This document shows, one piece after another, positions 47,440 through 59,690 of a stretch of 64,000 nt of DNA. The stretch spans positions 17,299,045 to 17,363,044 of the forward strand of contig LS997566.1 of the NCBI GenBank assembly GCA_000469685.2, given 5' to 3'. The stretch is from Haemonchus contortus (Eukaryota; Nematoda; Chromadorea; Rhabditida; Trichostrongylidae). Position 1 is the first letter of the stretch; the number at the start of each line of letters is the position of its first letter. A model generated the notes under the pieces. That model did not search any database. It was not told the DNA's origin and worked only from the letters and a program-made list of their open reading frames with translations. Made by a program: the position numbers and the translations under genes.

Positions 47440-48990
47440 CAGAGAGCCTTGAAAGGCATTAGGCGAACCTTCTGGTGTTCGTTTGACGTCTAGGAGGAAT
47501 CCACTCGGCATTCGTCCTGTTTTGACGGTCATCAAAAACCGCATGTGTTCGGCCCACCTGATCTTTGATTCCTTGGCGTAAGCAACGGCGTCTCTGATCT
47601 TCTGACGTTGACAGAGCTCAGAACCCTAATCGCTCTGCACTTGCGGGAAACTCCGAGCATCGTCCTTTTTCGCAGCGGTTGAATGATGCCGACTGTATGT
47701 CCATCCTGCATGCGTGGAGTCCCCGTCTTCGAGGGGTATTTCAAAGCAGGAAGAATCGCAGTGTCGAAAAGGTGAGAGAAGAGCCACACGTTCTTTGTCT
47801 CCTCCACTACTTCCACGATATTCTTGAATGTTCTGACGTCTTGCGTTGCCTTCTGCTCAGCTCCGAATCTAGGTCGTTCATCATGTTAACTTCTCCACCT
47901 AATTGTATTCAGTTAGAATAAGCAAAAATGCTTGTTCTATGAGCGCTTAGTTCATCAGGTATCAATCTGTTCCTCATATACATCGTTTTCTTTGGATTCC
48001 GTAACAAACCGATCCTTCTACAAATGTTCTTGGATTCGACCAACAGTCGTTCCGGGTGCTCGATGTTCAATGTCATAAGCACAATGTGGTCCGCAGTCTG
48101 CAAAGCCGAGGTGATATAAGAAGTAGCCGTCGCCCCCATGTCTTCCCATTCCAATGACGCACGGGGTTCTGAAGGGATCACTGAAAAAGTTCTGGCGAGA
48201 TGGAATCTCACTGCCGAACCCCTCCCTCACGTTGGCAATAATTAAATTTGTTGTATAGTTCACGATGCATCTTTGTAATTGAGTAGGCACACAGGTACAC
48301 CCTGCTACGAAACCTTGCTTGCGTGGCTGTTCTTTATCTAAAATTTTGCCAATACTGGTAAGAATGACATGGGTGAGAAGTTTGTAGATTACAAGCAGCA
48401 GAAAGATTGGGCCATAGTTGTCGATATCGTCTGATCTCCCTTTCCATACAGCACCTCAATCTTGTTAGCTTTCCTCGAAGTGGGCACATTGCATTCCTAC
48501 AAGTACCGCGTGAAAAGGCTGGCCAGGTGCCTGAAGGTAACTGGTGGAAGGCTCCTTTGATGTCCAGGTTTAATCTTCTTTCATTGACCTGATGGCATGT
48601 CAAGTTTTAGGAGCGAGAACTGGAGGAATGCATATCCATCTTTGCCAAGATAGTGGTATACAAATAGACATGGCTGTCAAAGAGATCTGAGTGTACGTCG
48701 TAAATTACCTTCTCCAGTGCCATTCTAGTTATCGTAATTGTACTGTCAAGACTACGAACGGAAGTGATCTTGGTCTCTTAGTTGACGGAGCATCTGCTTG
48801 CAATGGGAAAGCCCTACCAAATACAGGTGGTGATTGCCTGCACTCGCGCAATCCCTCGTTGCATATAAGCTCGAGAGTCTTTGTAGAGAGGCGTTTCTTG
48901 GCAATTTGGCAACAGTTGCTCATTTCTAGCTTTTGTCTTGTGCAATGTATTCAAGAGATAAACAAGTTCAAAGACCCTCCTTTCCGAGCA
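47440..48990 (-). pseudogene. Decayed RTE-type reverse-transcriptase copy
   Basis: Minus-strand fragments in order: KKRLSTKTLELI (about 48900), a thumb/finger remnant with CNVPTS-like text (about 48480), VREGFGSEI (about 48210), LEWEDMGA, TADHIVLMT where FADD-I-V-L is expected (about 48070), NPKKTMYMRN, LFDTAILPALKY (about 47760), KRTMLGVSR and RWAEHMRF (about 47550), then WIPPRRQ-like text. Several frameshifts. The segment with palm motif A is deleted and the FADD motif is mutated, so it is inactive. Same family as the copy at 840-3890. Confidence 0.85.
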
Positions 48991-49286
48991 CTATCGTAAA
49001 GATACGAATCGGTTTTACTCTTCTTTGATGTTATCCATAAAGGAATCTTCCTATAACGTGGCTGGGCAAGTGAAGTGGTTTCAACTGATGATGGTCTTGG
49101 GGCTAACTGTTTGAATTTTGCGACCTCTTCTCACACATGGAAGAGTAAAAAAGACGAAGGTGATTTGGTCCTGTGAAGAACTCTGGGACACCGGTTATGT
49201 CAGTCGAGCAAGACATTCGAAGATTATATGATCTAAATAGATTGTAACTGTAGTTCCCAGGTGACCTCCACGTCCAAAGCCATATA

Positions 49287-50165
49287 TTAGGTTGGCAAAT
49301 AAGTCCTGCGACAAAATGGGGAACTTTTTTAAATCATTTCTAAATTTTTTCATAGAAATCAATTTTCGGAAAAATATTTACTGTTGAAGTCAACAACCTT
49401 CTTTTATCCTTTGAGCCAATCACTGATGCCATCTCTTCAGGAGTGAGGGAGCTGTGATTCGAAAAAGTAATTGACTGCCGTTTTTGGACCACATTAAGTT
49501 ACGAATTTCCTTTCCTCAACGGGGTGCTCAAAAAGGCGGAGCAAATGGTAGTTAAAAGTGGGAACACTACGGGAGTACGACTGATCAGTAACCTGGAACC
49601 AAGCGGGATCGGTGAAGTTTTGACGTGAGTCTAAAGCGAATTTTCGACGTGCGTTCTCCCTCTGTGGGGACCTGATTTACGGTCTGATGGTCCTTCACTA
49701 AAACGGTTGGCTAAATAAAGGGGATCATAGGGGCAAGCGGTAGCTGTGTCCATCCAGTATGGTGTTAGCAACTCATGGGGGATGAATTCCTTCAACATCC
49801 ATTAAATTAGGGGACGATGCTTGCGTTACCCCGAAGGCTGGTATCTCCTGCAATGAAGCGATCCAACCGATTGTTGACCGTCGATCGGTGAGCAGTGCTG
49901 GCATCGAATAGATTGCTGATATTTCGAGCCGTTACACCCGCGTTTTTTCCTTGGCGTGCTTGGTAAAAAGTGATGATACGAATCGGGTGTTGTCCATTCA
50001 TTGACCGTAATACTGTGAAAGCCCACACGCGTGCCCTTATTCACTCATTGATGATTGCCCGGGGAACGTCCTACAAGTTCATCACCCTTGCTACCGTGTT
50101 CACACTGTTGATGCAAATTTTCAACGCTTCAAATTTTTTGCCGCAGGACTTATTTGCCAACCTAA
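49287..50165 (-). mobile_element. Internally deleted mariner element with TIRs and TA target duplication
   Basis: Ends are inverted repeats of about 30 bases (TTAGGTTGGCAAATAAGTCC) flanked by TA on both sides (49285-49286 and 50166-50167). Total length is 879 bases against about 1.3 kb for an intact mariner. The minus strand keeps the transposase N-terminal helix-turn-helix (FYQARQGKNAGVTARNISNL, GDTSLR) at about 49830-49980 and a C-terminal remnant (WLKG-KKVVD) near 49400. The central catalytic part is missing. Confidence 0.93.
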
Positions 50166-50469
50166 TACTTAGCTTTCTATATGCGGCAGACATGACAGGT
50201 AGGAGAGCTTATCAGCAAAGCGACAAGGAGCCGGGGCTTCTGGCATTCGACATAGGAATGAATGAAAAAGTTTATTAGCCTTATAAGTGAGCAAACAAAA
50301 CATTAGTCTTGTCTGGGATGATGAACAACTCTTTCCTGCAATATTAATAGGCTCAGGCACAGTTCGGACGCTGGACACTGGAAAATAACCAGGCAATTCG
50401 ACCAGAAGTTACTTACTTACTAGATTATCATGCTTCCCGCAGACGGCCTCGTAATCCACCCCATCAAGA

Positions 50470-51017
50470 GTGCGCGGGGGACGGAACATTCACCCAATAC
50501 TGTGTGGACGCCGCAAACCGCGCGGCTCAATTCGTGATGATTTAAACGATTCTGGCGCCTATCATTATGGCACAAATTTGTATTACGGTAGATAAGCAAC
50601 ATTAACTGGCCCAACCTATTCAATCTACTTCAAATTTGTGCCCCAATAACATTCGCCAGAGTCGTTTAGATCACAACAAGTTTTGCCGTGCGGTTTGCCG
50701 CGTCCATCTGGAATTGGGTGAATGTACCCACACCCGGAGTGCGTGAGGAAGGGTGTGTGTCAAGTCGTGCGTCCGAGGATGCACGCGGCAAATTGCGCGG
50801 CAAAAATCGCAACGATTTGAACGACTTCAGCGCCTATCATTGGAGCCAAAATTTGAAGTAGAGCAGATTAGAAGTATAATCTGACCCTGATAAACTAGTC
50901 TACTTCGAGTTTGTGCCCCGAAAATTGGCGTCAGAGTCGTTCAAATCGTCACGAACTCCGCCGCGCAAGTTGCCGCGCACATCCTCGGACGCACGACTTG
51001 ACCGTCCCCCCGTGACG
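50470..51017. mobile_element. Composite inverted-repeat (foldback) element containing two palindromic units
   Basis: Unit A (50486-50725) and unit B (50759-51002) are each long palindromes with arms of about 100 bases. All four arms are related through GGCAAA-GCGCGGC, CGATTT-AACGACT-TGGCG and CACAAATTTGAAGTAGA-like segments. Outer ends GTGCGCGGGGGACGG and CCGTCCCCCCGTGAC are also inverted, which suggests a single element. No coding capacity. Confidence 0.85.
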
Positions 51018-51019
51018 TG

Positions 51020-51890
51020 AGGGATTGCCCGTAATGTAAGCAATTTGTGGTGCACCCTGTGGAACTACAGTGCTTGAGTGTTACTATCTGGACGAGCGAA
51101 GAATGGTGTGTACCTGTGGACTAATCCTGCCTGTTTTTCTCTTTCATCATGCGTCCCCTTCCAATCAGAGATTTAGGTTCACCTTATGAGAGTTTGGCTC
51201 ATACGGGCAGGATGATTGAAACAGATTCGAATCAACCCTGTGATCAAAAGAAACTACTGTCCTGTCCGCCTTTCAGTTATCGTGTTTTAGGTTTCGCTGC
51301 AAGACTGGACAAGCCGTCTAGGGTTTTTGCACATTGAACAGTTGGCCTTGCTTTGCAGGTGATTGATAAGCAACCTCTGAAGGACGTGAAATGGTGACAT
51401 ACCAGATGTGCCGATCGATCTCTTGCAAATGATGAATAACAAAAAGGCCTAATAGTTCCTCGGAAACTAGTCGATGACGGCTCTCCCAGTCCATTTGTTA
51501 TCGAGAAATCGAGCGACAGGCATTACTACATAGCTGCGTTCACTGTCAACATGACGTTCTTCTACGTTGTTTGGACATTGTCTTTCACACGAGTCTGTTT
51601 CTTCCCATCTTGTACATTAGTAGCTTTTGGCCACTCCACTAGATACTCGCGCACTACAAAACTTTGGTGAATGAGGATGTTGAATGTATTGAACAGCGCT
51701 TACAGTAGCACATAAATTTCATAGAAAGATGTGTTTCGGTGTGTTAGCAGTTGAAGCTTTTGATCCAATCTGGACCCTCTTGTTTCGTTGCGCAAGTGCG
51801 GTGCGGAATGAGCCATACGCCACTTTTGTACCATGGGCACCAGCACCTAATCAGGACACCCCTGTGAAGAGCATCATTGTTCCGGTTCTT
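51020..51890. other. No recognised gene
   Basis: One short frame at 51149-51337 (+). Nothing identifiable. Confidence 0.45.
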
Positions 51891-51892
51891 CC

Positions 51893-52196
51893 GTAGAGTT
51901 CGGGCAAGTGTCGCATTTCACACACGCACAGTCACGGGTTCGAACCCGGATAAATATCCGCCTAGGCCAACCAAGCCTTCCATCCCTACGAGGTAGGTTA
52001 ATTGGTACCAGACCTGTCTGCGAGGATAAAAGTACTGACTTGCACATCGGCTGGCCACCCAAGTCATTGTACATGCCACATACGAATCAAAACACCACTA
52101 CGATTCTGAACGGAAGTCGATTTCGTGGACGCATCCCTCTAGCGGGAATGATTAATGCCCCAACACTTTATTCTTTAACCTTTTATTAAGGTCTGC
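51893..52196 (+). repeat. tRNA-headed SINE, near full-length copy
   Basis: B-box-like CACGGGTTCGAACCCGG at about 51936, then CCTAGGCCAACCAAGCC, GGTACCAGACCTGTCTG, CAAGTCATTGTACATGCC and the CTTTATTCTTT tail. One of the best-preserved copies. Confidence 0.8.
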
Positions 52197-52720
52197 GCCA
52201 CGCACCTGACCTTCACTTCAGTCGCTAGGATATATCCAGCTGCTGTGAATTACTAGATCACATAATCATAGCTTTCCCACTTCCTGACAGAGAAACATGC
52301 CTACTTTTAGGAATGTATGACATACCGCTCTGAATATAGGCACCACCTGTAGCCGATTGGCCTACAAAATGAAAATTTCGGGCGTCACCTGGTGAAAAGT
52401 GCCTAGAGAAGCTCAAGCATAGAGCCAACTATCATTATAATTATATTTACCTCACTTATTCCACTATAAAGCTCAGCCAGTGCTTAATTCTGAGAAGTGC
52501 ACGGGATATGCAGTATTTTTTTTTCTGACCTCTTACTGTTCGCTGGAAGGATTGTACTTTTACTTGGACGTTAATCCGTTCTCAAAAAACTTTCGATTCA
52601 TAGCAGAATCCCTCTGCAGCTACGTTTTCTACACTACATGATATTGACATACGCTCACAACCAGACTAGTTCAGTATACTTCGCTATTCGCGAGTTTCCG
52701 TTGAGCTCCCATTTAAGGTC

Positions 52721-53570
52721 TAAAGGCACAGTTTACGATAACTCTGTGGTATCTACTTTAAGTGCATGGGGATGATGGTGCAGAGAACATAGTGCAAAGG
52801 TGGGAGGATAGCGTGGGCATCGGCGGACATTGCGATGTGTATGTACGCCTTTTCAAAAATTAGAGGCGTCTCAAAGTCTCATGATTAGAGGCGTCTCAAA
52901 GTCCCAGGAACGTGTGATACAGTAACCCCTAATCCACGACCCACCCTCGTGGCTTCGTCCGGGGTACCTTTCTGTTACTTCGTATATGTTACGAGGAGTT
53001 GAAGGTGCTTGCGTGTGTGTTCTGGTTATTGTGTAACACATTCAATTTCGTCTTGTTTTCAAAAGTACTGAGAACAAGGCGTTGTACGAGATGATGGAAG
53101 GGGCAAGCAGTATTTGGCCGAGACGTCCGTTGGGTGCAATTGCACAAAACGATGGTTACAGTATACAAAAAATGCCTTTTGTTGTCGTCACAGGTCGCAA
53201 CTTTTAGACATTCTCACCATAAGTTCAGCGGCTTTCATGTGTATATTCCTATTAATTCTACTCTATTTTATTATGTTTATTTCATTCTGTTCTGTTGTCC
53301 TTGTTATTTTTGTTATGCACGTATTATTGTTTTCTCTGATCAGCTGTCTGGATTTTCAACATATCTGCTCCATTGTGAATGGTACAGCCTCCTCAAATTC
53401 GTCGAAACACGGCCACTTCGGATGTGTACGTGGCAAAGCAGGTTTTGGAGCCTCTGTTATGCCCTATTTGCACATTTTTCCTACCCGACAAGGTCCTTTG
53501 TGCTGACCTTGGGGACCTCAGGTGTTTTCTGAGAAGAACCTCAGGAACGATCTTTATCGTGAACGTTCCG
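52721..53570 (+). mobile_element. TIR element, same family, copy 6
   Basis: Left end TAAAGGCACAGTTTACGATAA, right end TTTATCGTGAACGTTCC, about 850 bases. The interior includes a diverged GGAGCCTCTGTTATGCCCTA matching the family marker, plus a 25-base tandem repeat. A 130-codon hydrophobic open frame inside (53114-53506) is probably not a gene. Confidence 0.7.
52859..52908. repeat. 25-base tandem repeat, two copies
   Basis: ATTAGAGGCGTCTCAAAGTC is repeated back to back at 52859 and 52884. Confidence 0.92.
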
Positions 53571-53574
53571 CTCC

Positions 53575-54605
53575 TGAGCACTCTGTAGTAACCTTGGAGT
53601 AGCTGGAACAATATGTTGGAGTGTCTGGTGCGTCGCGAGTTGCACATGCATGAGTGGGTCGGTCTTCTGTCGGCACTGTGAGTATAGACGCTACTCGGCC
53701 TTCATTCCAAAACCTTTTCCAAGTTAAATGGATGAGGACGTGATTGAAAATGTCTGGTTTTAGCAAAATGGGGTGACTGCGCATAGCACTAAAACGTCGA
53801 TGAACTTTCACAAAGGGCATCTCCAATGACCGCTCACTCTGACCTTTGCCATCAACCGACTTGTCTTTGCTGAGTTTTAAATGGTAGGGTGAAGGGAAAG
53901 GCTGTGAGAAAAACATTTCAACTCTATGTAGGAGCTCCATGGGTCTAGTAGCCTTGGAGGCTGAGACCGAAATATTTCCAATCGAATGAACCAAAAAACA
54001 CTCTGAATGCATGTCATACACATGAGACATTCCATATGTGAAATTGGTAATGTTCCTCTCCAGAAGAGTGACTCAACTAGCCTAACGGATCACGGGCCCC
54101 AATCGAAATCGAAAGCTTCGCAACCCTGAAAGGAATTTGATTGTCAGGCTAGTGTGGAGCTCTTTACGGAATATCTCTCCAACTGATCGCTGGCGATTTT
54201 TGGGAGGCGTCTGTGCCCTGCAACTCCTAGAGTCTTCAATAATCCGTCTTGGAAATTCTGCTGTGTCTTCAGCAGTATTTCTGGAACAGCTGTAAAAGGC
54301 TATAATCCTGGGCCCCTGTCTCGCATCCACCAGTTCCACATCATAAGCTTTTTAGAGTTCATGATGTTAATGCCCTTGTGGTTTGCAAGTGAAACTTAGG
54401 TGGAACTATAATACCTATCAATTTCGATGGGCTGACTTTTAGTTGAGGTCAGGAACTGCGCACCATTCAACAAGCTTCTAATCCCATTCAGCAAGTTCGA
54501 AGACTTGCTCGAAACTCATCAAAGAATCTCCATCAAGTTGAAAAGGCACCTACTAGGGTTTCAACCCTGTCATCCACGACGACCAGTATGATTTCCAGTG
54601 TCTAC
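53575..54605. other. No recognised gene; one 158-codon orphan frame
   Basis: Minus-strand frame 53554-54030 (158 codons) has no domain I recognise and overlaps the edge of a TIR element. Confidence 0.35.
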
Positions 54606-54609
54606 GATT

Positions 54610-54860
54610 GATAGTGATTATAAAGGATAAACGATAGTCTCTGAAGTTAATCAATCCTGTTTTGGGATGCGCTCCCGCATTCGACTTCAAAATCAAAATC
54701 GTAGGCCGTATTGAATGTGTATGTGGCCTATACATTGGCTTGCAGAGGCCAGCCGATGTACAAGTCAGTGCTTTTACACTCCCAGGCGAGTCCGGTACCA
54801 GTCAACGATCCCGGAGGGATAGATGACTTGGTTGACCTACCTGGACGAGTATGTCAGCGC
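54610..54860 (-). repeat. tRNA-headed SINE, head-less minus-strand copy
   Basis: The complement reads GGTACCGGACTCGCC, AAAAGCACTGACTTG, CCGATG, the family CAAG-CAATGTATAGGCC and the tail GGATTGATTAAC. The tRNA-like head is not preserved. Confidence 0.7.
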
Positions 54861-54899
54861 CCACAGCAAAAACTGCGTGTTCAAATCCAGCACAAATCG

Positions 54900-57085
54900 T
54901 TATTTGTCAACATTCATTGATGGGATCTACATTTTCAAAGTTTACACCAATGTTATGATTTGTGCTTTGTGCCTTGTGCTTTGTTCACTATTGTTAGTAT
55001 AACAGCAGCCCATCTTTTGGACCTCCTTTTGACGGTTGCTGCCCAGTTTGCATTGAAATTCCCACCATATCACTCCCATTATCATAATATACATAGAACA
55101 AGCAGACATGCAGACAAACACACAAACAAACACTTGTGCCTCATATAAACCAAGGGTTAGTATATCTGTTTGTCGAATGATTCACAGAACACTTAGGTAC
55201 GAAAAAACAGCCATTTTAAAATTGATTATATTCGATAGCATGGTATAGGCCCAGCACTTCTGCAACAGTCGGTCTATGTATGCGCGTCAAGCGATTCATC
55301 TACCAGTCATTACCCACTGTAGCTTTTCTCCTTCCACACCTACCTTCTTCAGACAATCTGCTAAGCTTATTATGGTTTGATCGTATGTAGATTCGTAGTT
55401 TGATTCTTCCATTCTGGGGTCGTAGATCGTTGTGATTGATAGGCTCTATTATTAAAATCTGTTTTTAATCCGCCTCTAAAAGAAGGAGCATCCTTCCAAT
55501 GTCGAACATACTTTGTCCAACGACTTCATTCCTCCATTCTGAGGTCGTGGAGCCTTGTGAAGGAGAAAGTAGAAGGAGTCGAGCCCTGGTAGAAGAAAAT
55601 TCGGAATAATGTAGATTACTGTTGTTTTTATTTATCTCGGAATCTTGCTTCGGCAGAAATATGCGTGGAATTTCTGCTATGGCCTTGCTATCTTCGATCT
55701 AGGCGGCGTCAGGCGCGGTTTATCTCCCTGTCTGCCTTTGTTCTGTTCCATTTGCGCATCTTTGTAAATCCTCTTCGATCATTTCCTATGTTGTAGGTTT
55801 GAGTGAAAGAGCAGTAATTTCATTTCTCCCTAGACGTATTTTTGATGGCATACCCCCGTTCAGAAATGTGTGATTGTGCGACAACATCTTGCGCGATTTT
55901 TCATGATCTGTCCACTTCTCACGAACTTGAAAGTAATTGTATGAAAAACGCAGATCATCACACTATCTACTGGATACTACTTATGGGCTTGGATGTGACC
56001 GTATTCTGCATGAGGATGGTACACCAAAAGCCGAAACAGCTGGCACTATGAATCGTTTGACCTCTCAACTTGAGATGTGCCTAGCTTTTGTTATTTTTTT
56101 TTCGGGATTCATGTTTTCACTCGACGTCATTGACATGCCAGTCGTCTAAATGGTTCACTATGTTCATTTTTCGTTCTCTGCAATGAACATATCTATGGAG
56201 TATTCAATATTTCGTATCCGTCGAAGTATAAGTAATATGGCTGCGTGAATGCGTACATTCAAGGCTACGTTCTTCCACTTGCTGTCGTTATTTTTTTGTG
56301 TTGTCGTGCTGTTACATTCGTTGACTTCAAAACGAATACACACATTAGCACCTGCATTTATTTTCAAGTGGAAATAGAAATCGTAGACGACACAGCCATA
56401 TTTACTTCGTTTCGTGCTGGCTACCATCTAGATTACCTCAAAGAGGCTTGCACTTCCTGAATCAGAGGGTAGGGGTTACAAATGCTTCTTTCAAGTATTG
56501 CCCTTAAACCCAGAAACCCAAACCGCTCCTGGGAAGCAAATAATATTAGAAATATTATTAAAATGGAGATCGAACGGTAGGTGAGCAGATCAGAATAAAG
56601 CAGTAGAAAGGAAATGAATGATAGTGGTCTTCAGAGGCATATTGCACCCTCGGCTCTTCACAAGCTTCACTGTTGATTCCGGCTCCTGGCGCAATTTGTG
56701 AAAGCTTGGATCAGAACGCAATTACAGAAGAATTGCCATCATTGCTTCCGTAATTATCAGAATAAAGAAAAGATGGTCAGCTTTCGAGAAAGAAATGGCT
56801 TGTAGTATTGCCTTTTTCAACGAGAATAGTTGAAATTGCCTTTGAGGGCGCATCAAGAAGTAGAAATGGTCAGAGTCAGAAATGTTCTATTTCTTATTTG
56901 TTTCAAAATTTTATTCCGAGCAGTCAATCAAGCAAGACTGTCTGAGCGGTAAGCTGGATCGTCATTATCTAGTACGAATGGGAGTAGTATGTTTGGGACT
57001 GTCATTGCAAGCGTTAGTATGCGTGATTAGACTTTTCTACACAAAAGCTTTAAATTCTTAAAGTTCGCGAAAAATGGATTCGGGT
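54900..57085. other. No recognised gene
   Basis: Short frames only. A CAGACAAACACACAAACAAAC simple-repeat patch lies at about 55110-55133. Confidence 0.45.
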
Positions 57086-57089
57086 TTTT

Positions 57090-57470
57090 TCTTGGATAGT
57101 CTTCAAGGATAACCTAATGGACGCTGTCATGTCGAAAAACGGTCTTAATATTATGGATCGTACTCAGGGTCCCGGCTGAGTCGACGTGCACACCCAAAGG
57201 CGGACGAGTTCTCATGGTGTTGTAACGAGAGGTAGAGGTGCATCGTTTCCACCACGGCTCACAAATTTGGACAACTCGTCCAAATACCCCGTTCACCCTG
57301 TCCATGCAACTGTTGTCGTCACATTCTCATCCAACCCACTTATATTCCACTGCAGACGCTGATTTTCACATCTTCTTCCACTTTTGCACTATTTTAGACT
57401 GTCATATAGATAAACCGTCTGAAACTTGGTAAACTAAAGTTGTCGCGAGCTATATCTTCAACTACTAGTA
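57090..57470 (+). mobile_element. TIR element, same family, diverged copy 7
   Basis: Shares GTCGAAAAACGGTC, GGACAACTCGTCCAAATACC and the TTCTTCCACTTTTGCA segment with the copy at 46727. The terminal repeats are not clear. Confidence 0.5.
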
Positions 57471-57474
57471 AAAT

Positions 57475-59455
57475 AACTTCATTCCTGGAGACCTATTCTC
57501 TCCAAATGCGTTGTTCTCCACACTTTTTTTTCACATTTTTCACTCAATATAGTGGTATATTATGGCGAATGACTTCTCGCTTCATCATGGTCTTTCGCCC
57601 ATAGACCATAGGCAAAGTAGCCAGGGCGCCACTCAGCCTTCAGTCAATACTGGAAGGCTGCTTATTCGGACCTCTGTGTCCAGACCGCCGCAGATACTGC
57701 TCTCACATCTTCAGATGGACTGTTTGTTTGTTGTTGTTTGTTTGTTTGGCTAGCGGTTTGTATGTTTGTACGAAAATTTCGATTTCTGACCTGATCCATC
57801 CGAGTCCATTCGCAGCCCCATCACAACATCATCATCTCTCCAAAGCTAAGTAGCCGATCATCACTCAATCCATTCATTTTGTATGACTACCGTCCACTGT
57901 AGTGGGGAGTATCGCAAGCCTCGCCACTGTCAGGTATACATGCCTTTCCCTCGAGTGTCAAGAGCAATGTCTAACCCAGCGGAACCAAGAAAAACCCTCC
58001 AATCCATTTATGCCACTGTCGCGGTTCATGCTATCATCAAAGACTAGGTAGATATCAGAAGTCTTTTAGCCTCCCTTTGATCACCTCAAGGTAGTCTACG
58101 ATTGGTTCTGCACTTTACTAAAGTCAAACTAATATTCTTCACACTCAGCCGTGACACATCCTCTGCCAGCACCTTCCTTCATTTGCATTTGCCCTGGAGT
58201 TCTTCTCTACCGTTCACCAGCAGAGCGATTCCCTCAGGGTTCAGGACCGCTTTCGCCTATTTACGAAATCCAGTTGGCACTTTACTATAAAAAGAGGAAT
58301 GTGCTAGCGATTTCTGGTGTACTCCAACCGTGATTTCTTTTCTACTTGTGAGCAATGCGAAGAATGCATAGCTGCCCCAGACCTATCGTAAATGTCCTAA
58401 TCAGAAAATTGGTTTTTTAGTTGCGTTATGTACTCCGAGCGCCTTCCACTGTTCTAGTCGCTGTAATCAGTCGGAAACCTTTTTAATATATAGGAAAACT
58501 AAGTAGCAGGGTCTGAGCTACTCTCTATCTGTTTCTTCTGCCCACTCATAAAGGTAACAACACCTTTTTATACTTCTTACTTCTTAGGGGGGGGGGGGGG
58601 AAGGGGGGAGGAGGTGGTGGGGAAGGAGACGAGTCCTTACAGTCTCTGTGAGGCATGTAGGGAGTAATTCTCTCAGTTTTAAGACCCATAGCCACTTTCC
58701 ATTCAACAGCATGTTGACATCCAATCCCACAGCTGAAGCATTCCATTGTGAACCCTTTTTGTTTGAGAATGAGAGCGTTAGAACCACTTCTTCAAGCATA
58801 TCGTAATGCAGTTAGTATTTTTAATAATAATGGGGTGAGCAACCTGACCCCTTGGTTCCCCGAATGCCTTCCCTTGTTTGATCGGAACTCCATTCGGGTC
58901 AATTGCTGACCCCAAACCCTTCTAAACCCTCGTTCCACCTCAAACGTGGTCACTGAATCGTGGTGAATTTCGAGTTAGCGTGTTGAGAATTCGTTTAGAG
59001 CTCATCTTTTCCTCATAGGACAGCAGGCTTAGAACAGGTATACTGTAGTGAGCCCTTCTTTCATGTCTATCCCTATAGCCATTTTTCTATTACCGATTTT
59101 TTTTTGGCAACCACAGGTACTCGAGGAAATCCGGCACTCCCACCGCTGCTTCATAGCATGGCGTATCTTCTCCGCTGTAGAAGAACCCGTCATCCGTTTC
59201 ATCTGGTTTTCGGCTTTTCTTCAGTGCACATCCTGATGACACAACAATAACTTCTCGAGACTTGCCGATCAGAATTTCACCTTTATACGCCTATTTCTTC
59301 AGCCGTCACTATAGGCTTGCTCAGCGATAACAGCGCCGCTTTGCAATTTTCATCAGTTCAGGATCAGTCATATTGGTATTGAGTAATCGAGTAACACTGT
59401 AAAAGCTAGCTTCGTATAAGAGTCACTTGGAAATTCTTCAACACACCTCTCTTTT
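57475..59455. other. No recognised gene; low-complexity tracts
   Basis: Includes TTTGTTTG repeats at about 57720-57750 and a poly-G tract at 58587. Otherwise unremarkable. Confidence 0.45.
58587..58630. repeat. Poly-G/GGA low-complexity tract
   Basis: Fourteen consecutive G followed by AAGGGGGGAGGAGG-type sequence. G4 formation is conceivable. Confidence 0.95.
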
Positions 59456-59462
59456 CCCAACG

Positions 59463-59690
59463 TTGGCGAGTGGTGCCCTACCCAAAGCTTCCGTCTCTTA
59501 CGGGACTCGAACCCGTACATGTGCTACTCGGGCGCCGTGCTCTATCTCCTACACTACCGAGACCCCACTTGTCCGCCAATATCAGCCTTGAACCATTAAG
59601 CTGTAAGCTTTACATGATACAACTTGTTTTGACTTGATGTTTGTTAACTGCTTTTTTTGCCGCAGTACGCGATGCGAAAGTCTGACAATG
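59463..59690 (-). repeat. tRNA-like repeat, second family, copy 2
   Basis: The minus strand has GGTCTCGGTAGTGTAGGAGA, TAGAGCACGG and GGGTTCGAGTCCCG. It is followed on the plus strand by a body ending GCAGTACGCGATGCGAAA. Directly adjoins copy 3, forming a tandem pair. Confidence 0.75.

Noticed and set aside
53114..53532. Two overlapping hydrophobic plus-strand frames of about 130 codons that look like membrane proteins
   Set aside because: They lie wholly inside a TIR element and the hydrophobic run comes from a T-rich tract. No family recognised.
59490..59570. Functional tRNA gene
   Set aside because: Acceptor and T arms look right, but the anticodon arm does not form a normal stem and loop, and the same sequence recurs as part of a longer dispersed repeat.
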